A DNA stretch of 64,000 nt from Bacteroidales bacterium (GTDB lineage Bacteria > Bacteroidota > Bacteroidia > Bacteroidales > Marinilabiliaceae), in NCBI GenBank assembly GCA_017960905.1, contig JAGCYH010000019.1, forward strand, positions 56,027-120,026. The letters run 5' to 3'. This document shows positions 27,736 to 36,034 of the stretch, in pieces. The position numbers and the translations under genes were made by a program. Numbering within the stretch: position 1 is the stretch's first letter; each line of letters begins with the position of its first letter. The notes under the pieces are model-generated. The model did not search any database, was not told where the DNA came from, and saw nothing but the letters and a program-made list of their open reading frames with translations.

Positions 27736-28821
27736 ATGCTGACAGCTCTCAAACACTTGATTTTCAGACGTTACCGTACCAAAGCAACCAAACGGCACGA
27801 ACTGAATTATCTGTTTTGGGAATGTACGCTCCGATGCAACCTGAGCTGCCGCCATTGCGGCAGCGACTGCATGAAAAACTCGGCAGTCCCCGACATGCCG
27901 GCCGACGACTTCATTGGCGTACTCGACGATATAAAGGCGCACAACACAGCCCGGCGGCTCACCGTCTGCATCACAGGCGGCGAGCCGCTTCTGCGCTCCG
28001 ACCTCGAAGAGGTCGGGCGGGCCATCTGCCGGCGCGGCTTCTTCTGGGGAATAGTAACCAACGGCTTGGCGCTTACTACAGAACGCTTCAGCTCGCTCAT
28101 CGACGCCGGAATGGCGTCGATAAGCCTCAGCCTCGACGGACTGCAAGAACAGCACAACTACCTGCGCTGCAACCCCGAATCGCACACTAAAGTGTGCGAA
28201 GCCATAAAAATGGTTGTCGATTTTCAAGCCCGATACCCGCAACGCCTCAATTTCGACGTCATAACATGCGTGCACCGAGGCAACTTAGACCAGCTGCCCG
28301 ACCTACGCAACGACCTGATTGCCAGAGGCGTAACACAATGGCGAATATTCTCGATATTCGCCGAAGGCCGCGCCGCACGCAACAACCTGTCGCTCACCGC
28401 AAGCGAATACAGAAAACTGATGGACTTCATAGCCGAAACACGCCGATACACCTCACCCGACGGCAATAAAATTCACCTCAACTACTCGTGCGAAGGCTAT
28501 CTGGGCCGTTACGAACTGCGCGTGCGCGACTTCTTCTTCTTCTGCCGAGCCGGCATCAACGTCGGCTCCGTAATGTGCGACGGCGCTATAAGCGCCTGCC
28601 TCAGCGTGCGCGGTAAAGATTTCATACAAGGCAACATATACCACGACAAATTCTCCGACGTGTGGAACAACCGCTACCAGAATATGCGCAACCGTGACTG
28701 GGCTCGACACGGGAAATGCAAAAAATGCAAGAAATGGAACAATTGTCTCGGAAATGGATTACATTTGCACAATGATATGACTTGCGATGTAGAGCATTGC
28801 AATTTCGAGTTGTTGAATTAA
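27736..28821 (+). CDS. Radical SAM/SPASM enzyme of the rSAM/lipoprotein pair
   Basis: 361 residues. The [4Fe-4S] motif C-x3-C-x2-C is Cys34-Cys38-Cys41 (CNLSCRHC), followed by TGGEPLLR. The C-terminal part is Cys-rich (FFCRAG, MCDGAISACLSV, GNIYHDKFSDVWNN, CKKCKKWNNCLGN), a SPASM-type region for auxiliary clusters. The overall sequence and the small lipoprotein 10 bp downstream match the predicted Bacteroidales rSAM/lipoprotein system that I recall as TIGR04133/TIGR04134. SPASM enzymes modify peptides or proteins (thioether, C-C cross-links, epimerisation), so the lipoprotein is the expected partner or substrate; this is inference. Confidence 0.88.
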   Translation: MLTALKHLIFRRYRTKATKRHELNYLFWECTLRCNLSCRHCGSDCMKNSAVPDMPADDFIGVLDDIKAHNTARRLTVCITGGEPLLRSDLEEVGRAICRRGFFWGIVTNGLALTTERFSSLIDAGMASISLSLDGLQEQHNYLRCNPESHTKVCEAIKMVVDFQARYPQRLNFDVITCVHRGNLDQLPDLRNDLIARGVTQWRIFSIFAEGRAARNNLSLTASEYRKLMDFIAETRRYTSPDGNKIHLNYSCEGYLGRYELRVRDFFFFCRAGINVGSVMCDGAISACLSVRGKDFIQGNIYHDKFSDVWNNRYQNMRNRDWARHGKCKKCKKWNNCLGNGLHLHNDMTCDVEHCNFELLN

Positions 28822-28831
28822 AACTTTGATT

Positions 28832-29230
28832 ATGAGCAAGTTCAGACAAAACAAAGACAAGATTATAGCCGGCGTTCTGAGTATTCTGGGCATCGGCACT
28901 CTTACTTCGTGCTACGGCATGACGCCTCCGCGCGAAGGACTGCGCTACATCGAAGGCAATGTCTGCGGCATGACCGACGGCAACGAGACAAAGCCGCTCG
29001 GCAACATTCTAGTTACCGACGAGTCGACAGGACAGGTCTACGAAACCGACTCCACCGGTTACTTCCAGATAATGACGTGGGAGAAACGGCAAAAAAACAT
29101 CGTTATCAGCTTCGCTGATAACGACAGCACCGAAAACGGAATGTTCAAAACAAAAGAAATCGACGTGAGCCTTAGCGACGGCAACACCAACATTGCCTTA
29201 GGCGACATCGTTCTCGATAAAATAAACTAA
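28832..29230 (+). CDS. Radical-SAM-associated small lipoprotein
   Basis: 132 residues from the ATG at 28832 (an upstream TTG in frame is less likely). The signal is long and basic (MSKFRQNKDKIIAGV ...), with lipobox TLTSC and Cys27, immediately followed by YGMTPP. The rest is a carboxypeptidase-regulatory-like beta fold (IEGNVCGMTDGNETKPLGNI ... STGYFQIMTW ... IDVSLSDGNTNIALGDIVL). It starts 10 bp after the radical SAM stop. Members of this family are always reported beside such enzymes. Candidate substrate or anchor of the modification; Cys33-type residues and the YGM segment are possible target sites. Confidence 0.82.
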   Translation: MSKFRQNKDKIIAGVLSILGIGTLTSCYGMTPPREGLRYIEGNVCGMTDGNETKPLGNILVTDESTGQVYETDSTGYFQIMTWEKRQKNIVISFADNDSTENGMFKTKEIDVSLSDGNTNIALGDIVLDKIN

Positions 29231-29241
29231 GAATATACGAT

Positions 29242-29361
29242 ATGGCAATTATAACACTTAAATACGATGCGCGAATTGACGAAGCCGTTGACGATATAAA
29301 TAATGGTAGATTAAACACTTATAAATCGTCAGATGAACTTTTCGAAAAACTAGGGCTTTGA
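29242..29361 (+). pseudogene. Short antitoxin-like ORF, internally deleted
   Basis: 39 codons (MAIITLKYDARID ... SSDELFEKLGL). It joins what look like the two ends of a common Bacteroidota antitoxin: the N-terminal L-K-Y-D-A-R motif and the C-terminal pattern G-R-x-x-T-Y-K-S-x-D-E-L-F. The normal about 30-residue middle is missing. It is followed 1 bp later by a toxin-like fragment. The family resemblance is from memory and the ORF is short, so confidence is moderate. Confidence 0.5.
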
Positions 29362-29362
29362 T

Positions 29363-29488
29363 ATGTACATAATAAAAACGACCAAGAGGTTCGAAAAAGA
29401 CGTAAAACTCTGTGTAAAAAGAATTTATAATAAAATAACTAATTATATTTTCAACAAACTAAAAAACTCTAACAATGAAAACAGTTAA
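29363..29488 (+). pseudogene. Fragment of a YafQ/RelE-type toxin
   Basis: The first about 24 codons (MYIIKTTKRFEKDVKLCVKR) match the N-terminus of YafQ-like mRNA interferases (x-x-T-x-x-F-K-K-D-x-K-x-x-x-K-R). After that the frame drifts through AT-rich sequence and runs into the start of the next gene, so the catalytic C-terminal half is missing. With the preceding ORF it forms a decayed toxin-antitoxin pair. Confidence 0.45.
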
Positions 29489-30569
29489 AACCCTTATGGC
29501 ATCAGCAGCGATGCTGCTGATGATGCAATCGTGCTCTAACTCGAAAGCACCGGTTGCCGACAACGCACAGATGCCGCGCGGCGAAGCGCAGGCCGAAATC
29601 ACAGCTGCCGCCGACAAGCTGATAGCCACCACCGACACCATGCAGGGCGTTACACTGCAAAGCGTCATGATAGCACAGCACGGCAAAGTTATTTACGAAA
29701 AATGGATGAACGGCGGCGACGCCGCCACACCTCACGTGATGCACTCCGTTAGCAAATCGTTCTGCGCCACAGCCGTAGGTATGCTCGTAGACGACGGCAA
29801 ACTCAGCGTGAGCGACACCGTAATAAACTTCTTCCCCGACTTACTGCCAGCCGAAGTGTCTGATAATCTGAAAGCTATGACCGTTCGCGACCTGCTCACT
29901 ATGAACTGCGGCCACGAAACCGAACCGTCGCCACGAGGCGCAAACACCGACAATCTCAACTGGGTAGAGGCCTTCCTCGCCCACCCTGTAACAAAGCAGC
30001 CCGGCACATGGTACTGCTACAACTCGATAGGCACTTACATGCTCTCGGCCATCGTGCAAACGATTACAGGTCAGAAAGTTGTCGATTTCCTCAACGCTCG
30101 CCTTTTCGAGCCGCTCCACATCGAAAAACCGCGATGGGAAGAGAGCCCGCAAGGCATCAACTGCGGCGGCTGGGGGCTCTACATTAAAACCGAAGACATG
30201 CTCAAATTCGGCCAGCTCTTTTTGCAAAAAGGCCAATGGGAAGGCCGCCAGCTGATTAGCAGCCAGTGGGTCGAAGAGGCTTCGAAGTATCAGGTGCCGT
30301 CGGTTCCGGCCGGCACACGCCCCGACGAGGTTGAGGCCAAAGGCCTCAACACCGACAACTGCGCTTGGTTGCTTGGCTATGGCTACCAGATGTGGCGCTG
30401 CCCCGACAACGCCTACCGCGCCGATGGCGCCCGCGGACAGTACATCATCGTTATGCCCGACCAGGACACCGTTATTGCCATCACCGCCGACTCGCCCGAC
30501 CTGCAGGCCGAACTGAGCAGCATTTACACTTATCTGTTCCCGGCAATAAAAAACTCAGTGACACAATAA
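29475..30569 (+). CDS. Beta-lactamase-fold serine hydrolase lipoprotein
   Basis: 364 residues, lipobox MMQSC (Cys20). Class C beta-lactamase/penicillin-binding fold: the S-x-x-K nucleophile motif is S91-V-S-K94, the Y-x-N motif is in WYCYNSIG near 178, and the third motif is represented by ADGARGQ near 316. The segment GGWGLYIKTEDMLKFGQLFL is typical of NylB-like (6-aminohexanoate-dimer hydrolase) and other EstB-type members. Exported to the periplasm or surface. The substrate (amide, ester or peptide) cannot be predicted. The start codon overlaps the decayed toxin fragment. Confidence 0.87.
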   Translation: MKTVKTLMASAAMLLMMQSCSNSKAPVADNAQMPRGEAQAEITAAADKLIATTDTMQGVTLQSVMIAQHGKVIYEKWMNGGDAATPHVMHSVSKSFCATAVGMLVDDGKLSVSDTVINFFPDLLPAEVSDNLKAMTVRDLLTMNCGHETEPSPRGANTDNLNWVEAFLAHPVTKQPGTWYCYNSIGTYMLSAIVQTITGQKVVDFLNARLFEPLHIEKPRWEESPQGINCGGWGLYIKTEDMLKFGQLFLQKGQWEGRQLISSQWVEEASKYQVPSVPAGTRPDEVEAKGLNTDNCAWLLGYGYQMWRCPDNAYRADGARGQYIIVMPDQDTVIAITADSPDLQAELSSIYTYLFPAIKNSVTQ

Positions 30570-30592
30570 ACCACTGACACGCAATAAAATAC

Positions 30593-30622
30593 GCGAGCCG
30601 CGAGATTAATCTCGCGGCTCGC
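30593..30622. terminator. Bidirectional hairpin between the serine hydrolase and the beta-propeller genes
   Basis: Perfect 15-bp palindrome GCGAGCCGCGAGATT / AATCTCGCGGCTCGC between converging genes; flanking T-runs are short. Confidence 0.75.
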
Positions 30623-30646
30623 GCTGTTATTTGTCAGCCGGTTTTA

Positions 30647-31798
30647 TCAGAACTCTTTGAACTTGAAGAACACCAGCATCGGGTTGTCGTCGAGCTGGAA
30701 CGCATCAACTTTTGCCTTGTCGGCATCGCTCAGATATGGCTTTATCTCCGCCAGTCGTTCGTATTTGGCATCGTCGGCAAAAACTATGAAATAGTCGTCG
30801 CCAATCTGACTGCTTTGTAAGAAAAACGGCGTTACTTTCTGTGTTTCTGTAAAGCCATCACCATACGGATAAACGAAGTAATTACCTGATTTCTTGTCGA
30901 ATACAAGTTTCTTGACGTGTCCGGTTTCGGTTAATTCCGAAAGGGTGAAACAAACGGTCTTGCTGTTTTCGTAGAACGTTGGCAAATAGCCTTTTCCAGG
31001 CTTTGTTATATCTATCATGACGTCATTTGTCATAATGGATTTAATGTCGAAATGATCGGCGTAGTTGAAATAATAACGCGGCGTAAGTTGCGAATTTTCA
31101 TACGCATAGACGGTATCATTTTTAATCACCGTTACGTGGTTTTCGGAGCGGAATATCGGTGTCTGCGTATTCACCGCGAAGCCAAGAGGACTCCCCAGGA
31201 ACGGGATATAACTGCGCCGATAATTGAACGCCGTGTCGGTAACCATCACTTGCATCTTCAGACTGTCGATAACCTGAAACTCGAGAAGCCAGAAGACAAA
31301 CTCGTCGCCAATCCGCTCCGTGCCGGCGTTGTGGAACGGGAACTTGCGCAGTCCTTTGTAATTGCCGTCTTTGTCGTAGAGCGACCAATCTTCGTAATTT
31401 GCCACATAGAATGTCTGCGTAGCTTCGTCGTACAACATCTGTCCCGACAGGTCGTCGAGCTCGCCCGGGCCGCCGCCTCTGTGCAACGAACGGATGAGAT
31501 TGCCCTCGCGGTCGAAGATTTTGACCGGTTCATTACATTCGTACGGATTGTCCAAAACGAAAATTCTATCGTCGGAAATCAGTACCTTACCTAATCTGCT
31601 TATCAGCAAATCGTCGCCTTTGAGCTGCACAACGAACGCTGTATCAATGAGATCGCCAATTGGCGGATTGTCGGTAACCACAGGGTTATCAACATCGATG
31701 ATAGTCAAACCGCCAAAGGCGGTTTGAGTGTCGTCTTTGCTGTTGCACGATGCCAGTGCAAGCATCGCTAAAGCGCTTACAATTAGAGTTTTATTCAT
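30647..31798 (-). CDS. 6-bladed beta-propeller lipoprotein, paralogue 1
   Basis: 383 residues, lipobox LALASC (Cys18). The mature protein shows blade repeats with D-N-P-Y and F-D-R-E-G-N-L-I-R-S motifs (KIFDREGNLIRSLHRGGGPGE near 110-130) of the Bacteroidota 6-bladed beta-propeller family (DUF5128 type, NHL/TolB-like). No catalytic residues are known. It is the last of three tandem paralogues on this strand, and its C-terminus (QLDDNPMLVFFKFKEF) is nearly shared with the others. Probably surface or periplasmic binding. Confidence 0.85.
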   Translation of the reverse strand: MNKTLIVSALAMLALASCNSKDDTQTAFGGLTIIDVDNPVVTDNPPIGDLIDTAFVVQLKGDDLLISRLGKVLISDDRIFVLDNPYECNEPVKIFDREGNLIRSLHRGGGPGELDDLSGQMLYDEATQTFYVANYEDWSLYDKDGNYKGLRKFPFHNAGTERIGDEFVFWLLEFQVIDSLKMQVMVTDTAFNYRRSYIPFLGSPLGFAVNTQTPIFRSENHVTVIKNDTVYAYENSQLTPRYYFNYADHFDIKSIMTNDVMIDITKPGKGYLPTFYENSKTVCFTLSELTETGHVKKLVFDKKSGNYFVYPYGDGFTETQKVTPFFLQSSQIGDDYFIVFADDAKYERLAEIKPYLSDADKAKVDAFQLDDNPMLVFFKFKEF

Positions 31799-31827
31799 TT
31801 TGAGATAAATATATATTATAAAAAAAA

Positions 31828-32958
31828 TCAGAATTCCTTGAAACGGAAGAACACCAGTATCGGGTTGTCATCGAGCTGGAAGTTGTCGATGATTTTTCTA
31901 TCAGCTTCGCTCATAAATGGCTTAAAATCTGACAATTGGTCAAAAATGCCATCGTAGGTAGGTATTATGAAATAATCGTCGCCAGTCCAACTTGATTTAA
32001 AGAAAACTGGCAAATCAGACTCGTCGCCTGTACCTTCTCTATAGTACGAATAGACATAGGATTTGCCTGATTTCTTGTCGGTTATAGCATATTTATAATT
32101 CTTATTGTCGAATTTTGCCAACTTCATAACAGCTGTTTTGCTATTCTCGATAAAACTCTGCATATAGCCAGGTATCCTTTCGAAATCCTCTGACGAAGAG
32201 ACACTTATGAAATTGTTTTTGTCGAACCGTTCGGAGTATTTGTAATAATATCGCGGCGTAAGCTGCGAATCGGCGTAATAATAAATTGTGTCGCGCGTAA
32301 CCGACACGTGATCGTCGGAACGCGCAATATAATCTGTTACTATCACAAAAGGAACTTTAGAGTCTTCCATAGGGAAGTATTTGTGCGTTACACAGAAAGC
32401 CGTATCGGTAACAAACAGCTGAGTACCAATACTGTCGTTGCGCTGATAGTCAAAAAGCCAGAAGACATATTCATCGCCCAGACGTGTCATATTGCCGTAT
32501 TGAAACGGTAATTGAATTTGCTCTTTAAAATTTCCGTCTTTGTCGAAAATCGACCAAAACTGCGAATTCGACACAAAGAGAACCTGTCGTTTCGCGTCGA
32601 AAAACATATCGCCAATATTGTCGATTTCGCCAGGACCGTTGCCACTACGCAGCGAACGGATGAAATTGCCGTTCGCGTCAAAGAACTTTATAGGCTCTTG
32701 CGTTCGCGGATCGCTTACGATAATTCTGTCGGCCGATTTCTGCACATTATACGCACCCTGCATAAGCAAATCGTCGCCCTTGAACTGCACAACGAACGCT
32801 GTATCAATAAGATCGCCAATTGGCGGATTGTCGGTAACCACAGGGTTATCCACATCAATAATTGTCAAACCGCCTTGGGCGGTTTGAGTGTCGTCTTTGC
32901 CGTTGCACGATGTGAGTGCAAGCATTGCCAAAGCACTTACTATTAGACTATTATTCAT
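31828..32958 (-). CDS. 6-bladed beta-propeller lipoprotein, paralogue 2
   Basis: 376 residues, lipobox LALTSC (Cys18). The first about 70 residues are almost identical to paralogue 1 (QGGLTIIDVDNPVVTDNPPI, then GDLIDTAFVVQFKGDDLL), while the propeller blades diverge strongly, except for the G-N-G-P-G-E-I-D loop and the QLDDNPILVFFRFKEF end. This pattern of constant ends and variable middle suggests duplication followed by diversification, or recombination between copies. 29 bp separate it from paralogue 1. Confidence 0.85.
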   Translation of the reverse strand: MNNSLIVSALAMLALTSCNGKDDTQTAQGGLTIIDVDNPVVTDNPPIGDLIDTAFVVQFKGDDLLMQGAYNVQKSADRIIVSDPRTQEPIKFFDANGNFIRSLRSGNGPGEIDNIGDMFFDAKRQVLFVSNSQFWSIFDKDGNFKEQIQLPFQYGNMTRLGDEYVFWLFDYQRNDSIGTQLFVTDTAFCVTHKYFPMEDSKVPFVIVTDYIARSDDHVSVTRDTIYYYADSQLTPRYYYKYSERFDKNNFISVSSSEDFERIPGYMQSFIENSKTAVMKLAKFDNKNYKYAITDKKSGKSYVYSYYREGTGDESDLPVFFKSSWTGDDYFIIPTYDGIFDQLSDFKPFMSEADRKIIDNFQLDDNPILVFFRFKEF

Positions 32959-32986
32959 TTGAATAAAAAAATATTATTATTAAAAA

Positions 32987-34138
32987 TCAGAACTCTTTGA
33001 ACTTGTAGAACACCAGAATCGGATTGTCGTCGGAGTTGAAATCTTCGACAATTTTTTTGTCTTCTTCACTTATAAATGGCATAATTTCAGACTTTTGCTC
33101 AATAACTTGATCATCGAGCGGAGCCACGAAATAGTCGTCGCAAACCCATTTTGCTCTTTGGAAAAACGGACAATTCACTTTTACATCATCGCCTTGTCTA
33201 TCCGTCTTATACGGATAAACGTAGTATTTGCCTGATTTTATGTCATATACAGTTACTTTAACATCTTGGGCATCGAATGAGTTAAGCATCAGGAAAACCG
33301 ATGTGCTGTTTTCGTAAAAAGCTTGCAAATAGCCATTGTTACTGCCCATATCAATAATACTGGAATTGACAGCTATTTTTCTGGGATCGAACCGATTAGC
33401 GTAGTTGAAATAGTAGCGCGGCTCAAAGCGCGAATTCTCATACACATACACAGTATCGTTTTCTACTGTGACATGATTTCCGGTAAGAGTTAATACGTTT
33501 AATTTTGATTTTATTTCAAATTTGAGCGGCTCGCCTTCGTACGGCATGAAACGATGCAGCACGTTGAAAGCTGTGTCGGTTACTATCACTTGCGTTTTAG
33601 TACTGTCCATATGATAGGTGCTAACGTATAGAACATACTCATCGGCAAGGCGTACCATTTCATCGAACATAAATTTGTAGTCGGTTTGCTCCTTGAAAAC
33701 ACCGTTTTTGTCGAAAATCGACAAACGGTTGTAATCCAACACGAAAAGCTCCTGACGAACTTCGTCGAAGAAACAACCGGAATAGTTATCCACTTCGCCG
33801 GGGCCACCGCCTTTATGTATCGAACTGATGTAATTACCGTTGCTGTCGAAAATTTTGAGAGGCTCGGTACTTGAGTAAGGAGAGTCTTCGACAAAAAGCC
33901 GGTCGCCACATTTCCTTAAGCCATTAATACTCTTTATAAGCAAGTCATCACCTTTCAGTTGCACAACAAACGCTGTATCAACAAGTTGCTCAACTGGCGG
34001 ATTGTCAGTTGTCTGAGGGTTATCGATGTCGATAATTGTCAAACCGCCTTGGGTGGTTTGATTGTTGTCCTTGCCGTTGCACGACGTGAGCACAAGCAAT
34101 GCTAAAAGACTGGTTTTTAATAAATTACTACTTTTCAT
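32987..34138 (-). CDS. 6-bladed beta-propeller lipoprotein, paralogue 3
   Basis: 383 residues from the ATG at 34138, which gives a proper lipoprotein signal (SLLALLVLTSC, Cys20); an upstream in-frame start would put 11 residues before it. It has the same layout as the two neighbours (GGLTIIDIDNPQTTDNPPVE; GGGPGEVDNYSG; NSDDNPILVFYKFKEF). First gene of the three in the direction of transcription, with a promoter at 34156-34184. Confidence 0.85.
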   Translation of the reverse strand: MKSSNLLKTSLLALLVLTSCNGKDNNQTTQGGLTIIDIDNPQTTDNPPVEQLVDTAFVVQLKGDDLLIKSINGLRKCGDRLFVEDSPYSSTEPLKIFDSNGNYISSIHKGGGPGEVDNYSGCFFDEVRQELFVLDYNRLSIFDKNGVFKEQTDYKFMFDEMVRLADEYVLYVSTYHMDSTKTQVIVTDTAFNVLHRFMPYEGEPLKFEIKSKLNVLTLTGNHVTVENDTVYVYENSRFEPRYYFNYANRFDPRKIAVNSSIIDMGSNNGYLQAFYENSTSVFLMLNSFDAQDVKVTVYDIKSGKYYVYPYKTDRQGDDVKVNCPFFQRAKWVCDDYFVAPLDDQVIEQKSEIMPFISEEDKKIVEDFNSDDNPILVFYKFKEF

Positions 34139-34155
34139 TTTTTTGTTATTTTTTA

Positions 34156-34184
34156 CAAAAATACAAAACAATCACAATTAACAA
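34156..34184 (-). promoter_or_regulatory. Promoter of the beta-propeller cluster
   Basis: Minus-strand TTG (34184-34182) and TATTTTTG (34163-34156) with an 18-bp spacer, 18 bp before the start codon of paralogue 3. The -33 element abuts the gltX terminator. Confidence 0.6.
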
Positions 34185-34185
34185 A

Positions 34186-34216
34186 AAAAAACGGGCGTAT
34201 TTAACGCCCGTTTTTT
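34186..34216 (-). terminator. gltX terminator
   Basis: CGGGCGT / ACGCCCG hairpin with a 5-nt loop and A/T runs on both sides, 21 bp after the gltX stop codon. Confidence 0.88.
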
Positions 34217-34236
34217 CATTCTTTATATGCACTATA

Positions 34237-35766
34237 TCAAGCTAATGCTTTAAGTGCGGCATCAATGCGGCGCAGCGTCTCGTCTTTGCCAATGAACTCG
34301 CAAATGTCGAAGATGCTTGGTCCTTGGCTTACGCCAAGGATAGCTATACGCAACGTATTCATCAGTTGTCCCATCGACATCTGATTATCCAAAATCCACT
34401 GATGCACTGCAGGTTCGGTCTCGGCAGCCGTAATGCGGTCAAACTCAGCAAATTTGGCTGCGAGTTTCTTCAGATTCTCGACATTTTCGGGTTTCCAGAA
34501 TTTCTGCACCGATTTTTCGTCGTAACTGCTTGGCGCAACGAACATATATTCGGTCAGCGGCAGCAAATCTTTCGGGAAAGTAGCGCGCTCTTTGATGAGC
34601 GAGACGGCTTTAGCGGCTCGCTCGCGCGTTGTGTTAATGCCTTTTTCGGCAAGCATTGGCAGAAGTTTTTCTGCCAATTCGCCGTCATCGGCCATCTTCA
34701 TATACTGCGCGTTGAACCATTTGGCCTTGTCGGGGCTGAAACGTGCGCCCGACTTGCTCACTTTCTCGATAGAGAAAGCGTCGATGAGCTCTTGCATCGA
34801 GAATATCTCTTGCTCGGTGCCTGGGTTCCAGCCCAGAAGCGCCAGCATATTGATGAACGCCTGCGGGAAATAGCCCTCTTCGCGGTAGCCCATGGCGGTA
34901 GAACCGTCGGGGGCAGTCCAGAAGAGCGGGAACACGGGGAAGCCGAACTTGTCGCCGTCGCGTTTCGAGAGCTTGCCCTGCCCTTGCGGCTTAAGCAGCA
35001 AGGGCAAATGCGCGAACTGCGGTTGCGTGTCGGTCCAGCCGAAGGCACGGTAAAGCAGATAGTGCAGCGGCAGCGACGGCAGCCACTCCTCGCCGCGTAT
35101 GACGTGCGAAATCTCCATCAGATGGTCGTCGACGATGTTGGCCAAGTGGTACGTAGGCAGCTGGTCGGCCGACTTGTAGAGCACTTTGTCGTCGAGAGTC
35201 GAAGAGTTGATGGTAATATGGCCGCGGATAAGGTCGTCCATCTCAACATTCTCATTTTCAGGCATTTTGAAACGAATCACCCAGACATCGCCGCGAGCTA
35301 TGCGAGCGGCCACTTCGTCTTTCGAGAGGCGAAGCGAAGTCTCGAGAGTGTTGCGCACGGCGTAGTTGTAGGCGAAAGTCTGGCCTTTCGCCTCATATTC
35401 CTTGCGCAGAGCGTCGAGCGACTCGGCCGTGTCGAACGCGTAGTAAGCGTTGCCCGACTCAACAAGTTGCTGAGCGTATTTGAGATATATGGCTTTGCGT
35501 TCGCTCTGGCGGTAAGGGGCGTGCGGTCCGCCCTGCTCCACGCCCTCGTCGGTAACTATGCCGCACCATTTGAGGGCTTCGATGATATATGCTTCGGCAC
35601 CCGGCACAAAACGCTGGGAGTCAGTATCTTCGATACGAAGTATGAAATCGCCGCCATGCTGGCGCGCGAACAAATAGTTGTACAAAGCAGTACGCACGCC
35701 GCCTATGTGCAGCGCGCCCGTCGGACTTGGTGCGAAACGCACTCTTACTCTTCTTGTTTCTGACAT
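34237..35766 (-). CDS. gltX: Glutamate--tRNA ligase
   Basis: Class I aminoacyl-tRNA synthetase charging tRNA-Glu. 509 residues. The HIGH motif is in RFAPSPTGALHIGGVRTALY near 9-28 and the KMSKS motif is KLSKRDG near 264-270. The C-terminal helical anticodon-binding domain follows. A tRNA-Glu gene lies immediately upstream on the same strand, and I see no other promoter in the 59 bp between them, so expression probably depends on read-through past the tRNA terminator. Confidence 0.98.
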   Translation of the reverse strand: MSETRRVRVRFAPSPTGALHIGGVRTALYNYLFARQHGGDFILRIEDTDSQRFVPGAEAYIIEALKWCGIVTDEGVEQGGPHAPYRQSERKAIYLKYAQQLVESGNAYYAFDTAESLDALRKEYEAKGQTFAYNYAVRNTLETSLRLSKDEVAARIARGDVWVIRFKMPENENVEMDDLIRGHITINSSTLDDKVLYKSADQLPTYHLANIVDDHLMEISHVIRGEEWLPSLPLHYLLYRAFGWTDTQPQFAHLPLLLKPQGQGKLSKRDGDKFGFPVFPLFWTAPDGSTAMGYREEGYFPQAFINMLALLGWNPGTEQEIFSMQELIDAFSIEKVSKSGARFSPDKAKWFNAQYMKMADDGELAEKLLPMLAEKGINTTRERAAKAVSLIKERATFPKDLLPLTEYMFVAPSSYDEKSVQKFWKPENVENLKKLAAKFAEFDRITAAETEPAVHQWILDNQMSMGQLMNTLRIAILGVSQGPSIFDICEFIGKDETLRRIDAALKALA

Positions 35767-35794
35767 GATATTTTAAGGTTTCTTTTTCACCAAA

Positions 35795-35818
35795 AAAAGC
35801 CACCTTTAAGGTGGCTTT
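35795..35818 (-). terminator. Terminator or attenuator between tRNA-Glu and gltX
   Basis: AAAGCCACCTT / AAGGTGGCTTT hairpin; on the minus strand it is followed by a run of seven T. It lies 3' of tRNA-Glu and 29 bp before the gltX start codon. Confidence 0.8.
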
Positions 35819-35825
35819 CTATTTG

Positions 35826-35897
35826 TAGTCGATAGGAGAATCGAACTCCTATTTAGAGATTGAGAATCTCTCGTCCTAACCGTTAGACGAATCGACC
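35826..35897 (-). tRNA. tRNA-Glu (anticodon CTC)
   Basis: A cloverleaf can be drawn: acceptor GGTCGAT / ATCGACT (first pair G-T), anticodon arm AGAGA-TTCTCAA-TCTCT with anticodon CTC, and T arm TAGGAG-TTCGATT-CTCCTA. CCA is not encoded. It reads codon GAG; a TTC-anticodon tRNA-Glu must exist elsewhere. Its promoter is at 35923-35951. Confidence 0.95.
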
Positions 35898-35922
35898 GTC
35901 GGTTATCGTTTTTTTGACGCTG

Positions 35923-35951
35923 CAAAGATACGAACACTTTTTGATTCACAA
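35923..35951 (-). promoter_or_regulatory. tRNA-Glu promoter
   Basis: Minus-strand TTG (35951-35949) and TATCTTTG (35930-35923), spacer 18 bp. Confidence 0.6.
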
Positions 35952-36034
35952 AAATTTTACGGTCTTTTTTTCAAAAAAAATTTGCCCTCGAAAAAAAAGT
36001 TTCTTTTTTTTCAACATTATTCACAATAATTTAA

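Noticed and set aside
34324..35763. A 479-codon open frame antisense to gltX
   Set aside because: It is the mirror of a highly conserved housekeeping gene with synonymous-codon bias; it has no start context or family motif, and gltX is certain.
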